Shown here piece after piece: positions 56,701-64,000 of a stretch of DNA of 64,000 nt (positions are counted from its first letter, which is position 1; each line of letters starts with the position of its first letter). The DNA is from Kingdonia uniflora (Eukaryota; Streptophyta; Magnoliopsida; Ranunculales; Circaeasteraceae). Location: positions 2,604,001-2,668,000 of the forward strand of contig JACGCM010000560.1 of NCBI GenBank assembly GCA_014058105.1. The letters are read 5' to 3'. The notes beneath the pieces were generated by a model, which was not told where the DNA came from, did not search any database, and worked only from the letters and a program-made list of their open reading frames with translations. Made by a program: the position numbers and the translations under genes.

Positions 56701-59700
56701 AGGCAGTTCTGTTATTGGGGATTGTTGACTACTTGTTGGATACTTATAGGTCACCCTATGAGTATTAGTCTGTGCTGACAGCTAGAGTACTCTTAGAGGA
56801 TTGTTAGGCAATCATGTTGCTTTGAGGAATCTTAGAGACTGATATTGTTTAGATGTCGTGACGGTTAAGTTGTTGTTTCATCTAGGTTCAGATGGTGCAA
56901 CTGAATTACAGGTGGGCATCTGTGTTAGTTTTGGTTGCCACGCTCTCAAGCAGGTGGTTATCTTATTGTGTGTTGGTTGTGTTGGCAGCAGTTATGTTTC
57001 AGTCTTTAGGATTTTTGATCACATCCATAGATAATATATTATCTTATCTTATTGCGACCGGATAGATCCCCCTTACTCAAATTTTATGTGATATGTGTGT
57101 GGAAAGGACTGTGGTTCCTTGTGTGTGATTGAGGATGTAATTCCTTGGGGTGCTCGTAACACCCGGTGCAGTTCCCCCAGCCTGGTCAGCTTAGAAAATC
57201 GTGCATGTATCCATAATGGTCCTTTAAGGTAATCCGTCTTTAGCAGTTGTCAGCCCACTTTAGTCATGGGGGCCAGCCCTTTGGGTTGACATCTTTAAAG
57301 CATCTTGCATCATCATCATCATCATCATCAAACATATCATTGTATCTCTGTATACTTCCAATTCGTAGGTTCCTCTGATAGAAATCCTTAACCCTTTCTG
57401 CATTATGTTTTATATAGAATCTTCTGCACCTGGGATAATCATAAGATTATCTCATTCCATCATATCATCATCATAACATATTATTGCATTGGGATAATTA
57501 TGGGATTATCCTAGTTCATCGTATTCTTCTCCTCTTATCTTAATTCCTCTTCTCCTAATTGATTTTCGGTATAATGAGATTCATCTTCCTTCTGCATATT
57601 CCTCTCCCCTCTTCATCTATTCCTCCCTCTTCTGTATCTGGTTAATAAATATGTTATTTAGTCCAGTTGGTTGTTGTGCGCTTTAGGCTGATATCTGGTT
57701 GTGGGCAATCTCGCTTAGCTTGTGATAGGTTAGGGGTTGTGCCTGGTTGAGGTTTGGGTAACCCTATTAGATTATTGTGAGCTGAGGGTGTTTACCCTCG
57801 TGTGCGATTGTATCTCTGAGGTAGATTAGTTGTGCATTGCGCTTAGGGCCACGGTAGTGATTAGAGTGTAGTTAGTAGTCCTTGTGACAAGAGTGTAGTT
57901 ATAGTCTTAGCACTCCTTTGCTCGAGATATGTATATATATTTATAGTATAGTTAAGTATAATCTTTAGACTAGTTATGTACCTATTAAATACCTATTAGA
58001 CATCCTTGGTATATATATATATATATATTATTTATCGTTAGATATTATTATATCTTATTATCATTATTATATTCATCTCATTGGTTAGTATAATCGTTTA
58101 GCTATTCTTGGGAGTCAGTGAGCTCGTTGTTTGCTCAATCTCGTATCCCCCTTTCAGTGGCAGGTTGTTTCAGGTTTTAGCTGTTATTGTGGTGATCTTT
58201 GGGAAGCTGAGCTGGAGGCTCATTCTCCAGTTATTACTGTTGGGTTTACTGCATAAAGGTTTATAAAATCTTACGTTTAGATATTTGCTATCTTAGTCAT
58301 CCACTATTTCAGTTTTCCTTATTACTCTGTTGTGATACTATTGTGAATGACTGGACAAGAATTTGTCTACGGCTCGGTTATTCGTGGGGCGAATCTTTGG
58401 ATTCTCTGACCTGCACATCCTCGAATCTCAGTAATTGTTCTAGCTACCGATTACTAGATTTTGGGGCGTGACAAAAAGGAAGGTATTGCAATAAATCTCG
58501 TTACTGCTATAAACTCATAAATAATAAGAGAAGAACCTGATTGCACTAATCTCACTAAGGTATACATGTTTATAACTCCAGTTTTCCTTCATTTTTCTGT
58601 TATGTAAGTTGTGAAGATAATATATTTTGTTTATGTTTTGATATTTTTTTAGCAATAATATTAATTGACTATTTTTCATAGGCTAACATGGATTATCATC
58701 CACTGGTAGTGAGATATTTCTTGATGTGTGCTCACTATCGGTCTCATATGGACTACACGAAGGAACAACTTAAAATTGCATCTGAGTCAGTTTACTACAT
58801 CTATCATGTATTAGTTTCCCTTTAGTAATGTGTTGCTATCATTGTTTGTGACTGCAAAGCCTGGCTTTGGCCCATCACTTTGCATTTTCCCAAATATGTT
58901 ACAACAGTGGCAAATCTCTATGCATATTCATACTTGTTGTTAATCATGCTAAATTGTTAATCCTATGTTTTGACTTTAAGACTTTGCATGACTCTGAAAA
59001 GGTTTTATCTCCTTATCAGAGAGAAAACGTGGAGCAAAAAAGGTCGAATTCTGCTAAAGCATAAATAACTTCTGATGCACAAAATCATGTTAGCAAACTA
59101 CACAATGATTTTGAGTGTAAAATGTCTGATGATCTCCACACCCTGAAGTTTTTGAAATCTGGCCTTCAGGATGCTTTAAGGTTCATAAACAATGCCTTGG
59201 ATATGGTTAAGAAGGTAATTATTAATTTACCATTTTTTTTTCTTTTTTTCCTAATGGTTGGCCCCAAACACAAGCTGCTCAATTACAAGAAATTTGTACT
59301 TTGCCTTTGAATCATAATCATTATAATGCTAACTTATCCACACGCCCCAGTAGTTTTTATTGGAACATGGCTGGCTCGTTTATTTTGTCTACGCACTACT
59401 ATGTAATGCATGTTTTGCTTTTGAATCAGACACGTTGTATTGTTAAATGAACAAGTGAATATCCACTCGAAGACCTAAAAAAGGTTGAGCTAGTTTGGCT
59501 TTTAAAGGGAAGTTTCCATTAGAGGAATTCTCAGGTTTATTTAAATTTAGGCAAGCCAGTCGATTGGTCCAAGGGCCCGACTGACCTATCTGATCTCCCA
59601 GTGCCTAGCTTGAGGAACCTCTTACAAAAGTGGAAAATTTTGACAATGTTTAAACCATCCTCTTGTTATGCTTGGCCCCAAAGGTACCATGTTCTGTGAA

Positions 59701-60603
59701 AATTATAATAATGGCTAGGTTGAAATCAGTTTTTTCGTAATCACATTGGAAGAACAAGAAGCTTTTTGTTTTATGGGAGCAAATTCTGGGTAGGCTCCTG
59801 ATAGGAAACCAATGTTTTAAATCAGCAAAGAAGAGTTGTGTGATAGAACCATATATCAATCTCACACAATCCATGTATGTTTGTAAGGAAACATTGTTGT
59901 CTCTTTACGGGCCTGGGAAAAATATTAAATAAATGCTCAAGCGGCGCCTATTACCAGTCATTGTTGGAAGCCCACTTCCTAATATGTGCAACTCTTGGAA
60001 ATTGAATGGTGTTTAACTGTGGAAACTCTTAACATTTTCTGTTAGTGTGTTCGTTCATGTGTGTGCTTCTGCATTGTTCACTGACTTTTTGAATGGATAT
60101 TCTTGTGTGTGTGTGTGTGTTTTCGTCCTTTTTTTCGCTTTTACATTTGATGCTTACTCTGAAGATCATTATAACTTTGCAGAAGAATCCACAACCATCA
60201 GTGTTTCAGTCTTTTGATTCTTTGGAGAGTAAAATCAATAAACTTCTAAAGATTTTGGGACTGCTATGGCCACCCTCTTATTTGGAGGTAAGCATTGTTA
60301 ATCCATTTGTTTTAAATGATTAGCAAGTATGTTTCTCTTAGATTAAGTTTCCAGTCAATTGAAATTGTATTACGAAATGAACAGATTCTTGAGAGTTTGA
60401 AAGAAAAGGCCTTGAAGAGAGCAAATATCAAGCTGGACTATGTATTGCAGAAGATAAAGGAAAGAGCTGAAGTAAGAAAACATAGAGATTACATAAAGGC
60501 CGATGAGATTAGATGAGATTTAGCATCCAAGGGCATTATTTTTATGGACGAGGGCGAGAATACAGTTTAGAGACCCATGAGGCCTTCAGCGACTCCTCAA
60601 TAG
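53773..60603 (+). pseudogene. Cysteinyl-tRNA synthetase pseudogene, introns kept
   Basis: Starts [24 protein letters not shown]. It then jumps to [54 protein letters not shown]. The region between, with the HIGH-type motif and Rossmann start, is missing, while KMSKS is present. Exons: to 54,094; 58,682-58,807 (YHPLVVRYFLMCAHYRS); 58,981-59,214 (KLHNDFECKMSDDLHTL); 60,183-60,287; 60,385-60,603 with stops in the last. Introns have GT-AG ends. The wording fits the cytosolic plant enzyme that charges tRNA-Cys. It cannot be active without the nucleotide-binding part. Confidence 0.9.
54244..58473. mobile_element. Long LTR insertion in a synthetase intron, probably a solo LTR
   Basis: Starts TGTAATGTCCCAGATTTTTA and ends TTTTGGGGCGTGACA, with target duplication AAAAG at 54,239-54,243 and 58,474-58,478. 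The ends resemble chromovirus LTRs of the Tekay/Del group, which reach this length. Inside I see no PBS, gag or pol, and no second LTR copy. It includes CT, TA and ATC runs (for example 54,680-54,698, 55,924-55,940, 57,310-57,330). A solo LTR of 4.2 kb is the simplest reading. Confidence 0.72.
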
Positions 60604-61690
60604 GAGAACTGATTGCCTTTAGCAAGAGTACATGAGGTTGGAAAGTGTAAAAGAGCCGACACACACAACGACCAAGACAATAATTGTAGCTACATTAGAT
60701 CTGATTGGGGTTGGGCTTAAATACATTTAATCTACTACAACATAGGTTTGTGGTTATGTTTTGATAATGATTTACAACAACTTCGTTTTTGATACTATCA
60801 TAAGATAGTGATGGTAGGTTTGCTTTCAAATTTTCACCTCAAAAAACTGTGGAGCAAATAAAGTTATGGAAAGAAAGACATTGCTTAAGTGCATATAATA
60901 ACATTGTTACAAGCGGAACATCTATATTAGTAGCCTAAAACTAACCGGTTGGGACCAAACATTAGAAGAAATATAAAAGAATAGTATTTCATGAATTCTT
61001 AAAGCAACTTGAGGAGCAGAAACCAAATCTTCGAGTTTCCTCAATATTTTTAAGAAATGACCATAACCAGACATCATCGGAGAGTTCCTTGTAATGAAAT
61101 ACTTGTTACTTTGTAGTTTCTCCTAATATCTTACCACTGCAATCCATTTTTTGGTGAAGTTATAATTGAAGGAAAGTTAGTAAATAAAATATGATGTATC
61201 ATCACCAAACTTACATAGAGATAGATTGACGATTTCTTCATGTTATACCTATTCTAGGCTAGCTCTAATATGATGTATCTCCTAATACATGGATTATTAT
61301 TGTTTGCCCTAAACATGCCAGACTCATGAGAAACATTAGTGTTCCCTAAACATGAACTCTCTTGGCAAATCTTGTTCATCTAGTCTAGGTCTCCATGGAA
61401 AAAAAGCTCATCTCACTTGGCCACTTTTCTTACTATTCAAGATTAGCTTCTCCTGGTAACATATGCCCCTTGCAACTCCCCCAAGAAATTGTCACTTAAT
61501 TATGTTGTTGCTTGTCCATTTATTCATAGCTTTCATGATAAATGTAATTTTAATGCATCATTGTTTAATCTTCTCCTATAAAACAATTATCCAACCCTTT
61601 AATTGCATAATTTATAATGCTTATGTTGGTAATATATCAGCACTCTCATTACAACATCAGCAAAACAATGAAGATTAACATGATGTTGAA
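60604..61690. other. Helitron 3' region
   Basis: AT-rich, with no gene recognised. An open stretch at 61,463-61,678 has no family signature. Confidence 0.4.
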
Positions 61691-61722
61691 GGCACACGCG
61701 ATAGCGCGTGCCCGACTGCTAG
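61691..61722 (+). terminator. Helitron 3' terminus (hairpin plus CTAG)
   Basis: GGCACACGC and GCGCGTGCC pair with one mismatch around a four-base loop, followed by CGACTG and CTAG, then host T. This is the rolling-circle replication terminator form of plant Helitrons. Confidence 0.75.
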
Positions 61723-61734
61723 TGTAAGCTACAA

Positions 61735-61791
61735 CAATTATCTGTGGAAAAAGAAAAAAAAGACTGACAATTTTCCTATTTTGGTGTAGTG
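61735..61791. repeat. Right terminus of the outer CACTA
   Basis: Ends TTTTCCTATTTTGGTGTAGTG. Its reverse complement begins CACTACACCA, matching the left end at 28,457. ATCTGTGG at 61,739 is a subterminal word. TCA follows as target triplet. Confidence 0.7.
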
Positions 61792-62462
61792 TCATTGGAG
61801 CCCTTTAGATGTTGCAGGTATGCCACCAGAGTAGATAGAAGTAGAGGTTGATCGTTGGTTCTGGTATGGCATTTTTGTAGATGAAGTGTTTGAAGTCAGC
61901 CACCGTCATGATGTTCTAAGGTATATCGTAGAGGATGAAATTAGGCAAGAAGATATTATTGTTGTTGAAGGATTATTGATTCCATGTAAACAAGTAAATC
62001 ATGTTCCTTACTTTAAGTGTAACAACATGTGAACAAGTGATGAAATATTCTCGATGGTAATAAAATAATTTTTTGATTGGGGGTTTCTAGATGTTTGTAG
62101 TAGTAACGATATTCTTGTTAAATACATTTTTAAAATTTAAAATTTAAATTGTAGTTACAACTGTTCCGTTAAAATAGGAGGTAGATAAAAAGGAAAGATA
62201 CGGTTTAAGATTTCAAAGAACAATAGCTAGGTGTATCCCTTTAGGTGATGGATTAATGTATAAAGAATGGGATATGCAGTCTATTTTTGTGAGTTTAAAA
62301 ACTGCATTGGTAAAGATGGACAAAATAAAGGAGGTTTGGGTGTTTGTAGATGGATTAGAGCAACATTGTAAGAGTTTGTTATCCTTTAGGAGGTGAAGGG
62401 TGCAGGCCTTCGAGAAGAGACGTGCTAGGCAAGCTGCTAGGCGACTAATCAAAGGGTCTTGA
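61792..62462 (+). pseudogene. Antisense aORF1 of Tat element 3, right part
   Basis: Resumes the frame cut at 28,456: HWSPLDVAGMPPE, stop, then EVDRWFWYGIFVDEVFEVSH RHDVL and EDEIRQEDIIVVEGLLIP. After a probable intron (about 61,990-62,175) it continues YGLRFQRTIARCIPLGDGLM YKEWDMQS and ends at 62,460. Element 2 has a comparable but more decayed continuation at 11,767-11,997. I know no domain. It ends 30 bp before the next TATA box. Confidence 0.5.
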
Positions 62463-62491
62463 AGGGGTGTGTCGAACCGTCATGTGGGGCC

Positions 62492-62499
62492 TATAAATA
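62492..62499 (+). promoter_or_regulatory. TATA box before antisense aORF2 (element 3)
   Basis: TATAAATA in a GC-rich surrounding (GGGGCC before, CCCCCA after). It is the equivalent of the box at 12,435 in element 2. Confidence 0.55.
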
Positions 62500-62524
62500 C
62501 CCCCATAGGTGGCGACTGCTCACA

Positions 62525-64000
62525 CTCTACTATTTCTAAAAAAAATCATTTGTTCTCTAATTTTTTGTGCTCTTCTCCTATTTATTCTTCCACCATTGGT
62601 ACTAAGGAGATTGTGGCTCTTATTGAAAGAGCAAAAGTTTTAAAGGAGAAGGATATCCAAGCAGCACGTCGTCAAGGTTGGTCTCTTGTTTTTATTTTTC
62701 CTTGATTCAATATTTGTTTGTGTTTGAATGATGATTTGTTGGAAACCTATTGTAGATAATACCTGCAGGAATGTTTTATATGAAGTAATAGAGACAATTG
62801 TTGGTATGTTATTAAGAAATGGGTTGTAAAATTGTATTAGGGTTTGTGTTCATTGTTTGATTTTGGAGTTTAAATGGAGGAGTTGGTGTTATGAGAATTT
62901 ATCTTTATAAGTGCGAGAATATTGTATGTGAGTGGATTGGTAGGATTTTGTGCGAAGTGAAGAGAGGATTTATTTTTGTTATCATAAGCATCACGGTGTG
63001 CTGTGGGAGGACCTTGGAGAAAAATAATGAGTTTTAGGGAGAGAGGAAGTTGGGGAAGTTACTTGCCCAGAATTTTCGTCGTATTTGGCCTAAATTAAAG
63101 CTAGAGATACCGTAAATTTAAATTATTTGTTGTGTTGGCTATTTTGGCGTAAAATTGGGCGGCAATCATGTCGTCCTCGAGAAGTTTGGAAAAAATGCTT
63201 GTTGAATAACTTCAATAAACTTTTATGAGTAAATTAAATCTTTGTCGAATGAAATAATGTCATTGTTAGAATTAATAAAAATTTATTCTGCTATGTCAAA
63301 AACTGATGAAATAATGTCGAAGAAAACAAATGTCAAAAATAAAACTTTGCTAAAATTAGTTTTTCGAGGGATCGAGAACTAAAAAGTAGCAGGTAGAATG
63401 ATGTGTTGAAGAGTAATCTTTGACAACAGTTAGTATAATAACAAATAGTAATATATAGTGTAAAAGATATGATATCTTACAAATTTAAAAAAGGAATTAT
63501 GATTTTCAGGTTAAAAATGGTTGAACCAGTTCAAAACGTTAATTGTCCTGATGCTGGTACAGAAGGAATTTTTTATAATCTTATCGATGTAGAATCATAA
63601 ATAATCGATGTGACTACCTGCGTACAAGAGTTAAGTAGGAAATACCAGGTGGGGATAATAGTGTGGATGTTGCTCATGAGAATCGAGCTAGGTTAGAGAC
63701 TGGGGTTATTAAAGTTTTAGATGGAGAGAGAACAGAGATTGACGTGGAACGTGAACCTCAGACAAGTGATCGAGAGGGATGTATTTGTGGGGGTGGAGAA
63801 TGAGGTAATTTAGAGGTAGATCTGAATCTCGATGGAGAGTATTATGCGGATGGGGAGGAGACGAATAAAATTCTGAATTTCAAAAAGTACAGGATTCTTG
63901 AAGATATAAGGTTAGAGGAATATTTGGGGGAGATGATTAATCAAGACCTCCCCATGGATGGAATTCTCGTACATCAAAAACATATAAAGAAGGGCTTGAA
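62525..64000 (+). pseudogene. Start of antisense aORF2 of Tat element 3
   Basis: A leader exon ends near 62,680 (CGTCAAG/GTTGG). A long intron reaches TTTTCAG at 63,510. The coding part then starts MVEPVQNVNCPDAGTEGIFY NLIDVE at 63,517. Stops appear at 63,598 and 63,802. The product is acidic (EREPQTSDREG, DLNLDGEYYADGEETNK). The coding start position after a leader intron is as in element 2, but I cannot align the sequence closely. It runs off the window. Confidence 0.4.

Larger units (their letters stand above)
51284..61722 (+). mobile_element. Non-autonomous Helitron with captured gene fragments
   Basis: The 5' end is TCTATAATACTAAAGGAATA preceded by A (51,283). The 3' end has a hairpin (61,691-61,712), six bases and CTAG (61,719-61,722) followed by T. 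This gives the A/T host junction and lack of target duplication typical of Helitrons. It carries a GT43 fragment and a cysteinyl-tRNA synthetase gene copy, both plus strand. No Rep/helicase is seen. Its flanks are both outer CACTA sequence: subterminal words on the left, the terminal inverted repeat 69 bp to the right. Confidence 0.72.
28457..61791 (-). mobile_element. Large CACTA (En/Spm) transposon with nested insertions
   Basis: The left end TACTACACCAATTTAAGTAA and the inverted right end CACTACACCAAAATAGGAAA match at 20 of 28 positions. Flanking triplets are TCC and TCA, so the target duplication has one mismatch. Inside, on the minus strand and in family order: Transpos_assoc, Tnp2 transposase (Transposase_21), DUF4218, DUF4216, Transposase_24-type second protein, coiled-coil tail. 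Nested in it are 31,822-36,304, 38,991-47,487 and 51,284-61,722. Without these it is about 9.9 kb. All coding parts are broken. Confidence 0.7.

Noticed and set aside
60735..61791. A 1-kb CACTA-type MITE starting CTACTACAACATAGG
   Set aside because: The left end matches the right end poorly and no shared triplet flanks it. The right end pairs better with 28,457.
1..64000. CRISPR array, operons or ribosome binding sites
   Set aside because: The sequence is plant nuclear DNA. The tandem repeats at 7,690 and 16,810 have no unique spacers of constant length.

Overview
The window is nuclear DNA from a flowering plant, probably a eudicot. It is AT-rich and has spliceosomal introns. It is filled with plant-type transposons: Ty3/gypsy of the Tat/Ogre kind, Copia, LINE, CACTA and Helitron. 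I found no intact host gene. Everything recognisably host-derived is a broken fragment carried inside a transposon.

Positions 1-28,456 are dominated by related Tat-lineage LTR retrotransposons. Element 1 (1-8,878, scrambled) has gag, protease and part of reverse transcriptase (RT) on the minus strand. It then has an inverted RNase H/LTR patch, an LTR, an antisense additional ORF (aORF2, plus strand), a tandem-repeat block and the integrase end. Element 2 (9,401-23,809) is complete from LTR to LTR with a GTAAG target duplication. Read on the minus strand it runs 5' LTR, primer-binding site (PBS), gag, protease, RT with YIDD, RNase H, integrase, tandem repeats, antisense aORF2, antisense aORF1, 3' LTR. 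It sits inside the RNase H coding region of a LINE fragment. Two Copia remnants follow (24,352-25,880 and 26,828-27,000). Element 3 (about 28,338-28,456, resuming at 61,792 and running off the right edge) is another Tat element, of which only the antisense ORFs are visible.

Positions 28,457-61,791 are one large CACTA element, transposase on the minus strand, inserted in aORF1 of element 3. Three transposons have landed inside it: an LTR element of 4.5 kb (31,822-36,304, TSD ATGAT), a non-autonomous CACTA of 8.5 kb (38,991-47,487, TSD GTA) and a Helitron of 10.4 kb (51,284-61,722). The Helitron contains its own LTR insertion (54,244-58,473, TSD AAAAG). Removing the three direct insertions leaves about 9.9 kb, a normal size for a CACTA element.

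Each of the three DNA transposons carries host gene pieces. The outer CACTA has a cytosolic neutral invertase. The inner CACTA has an SMC-hinge protein (DMS3/GMI1-like), a putative plastid membrane protein and a PTB-type RNA-binding protein. The Helitron has a GT43 xylan glycosyltransferase and a cysteinyl-tRNA synthetase. The most interesting signals are this stacked gene capture, the antisense Tat genes with their own TATA boxes and conserved introns, and a PBS that appears to extend into a copied tRNA.
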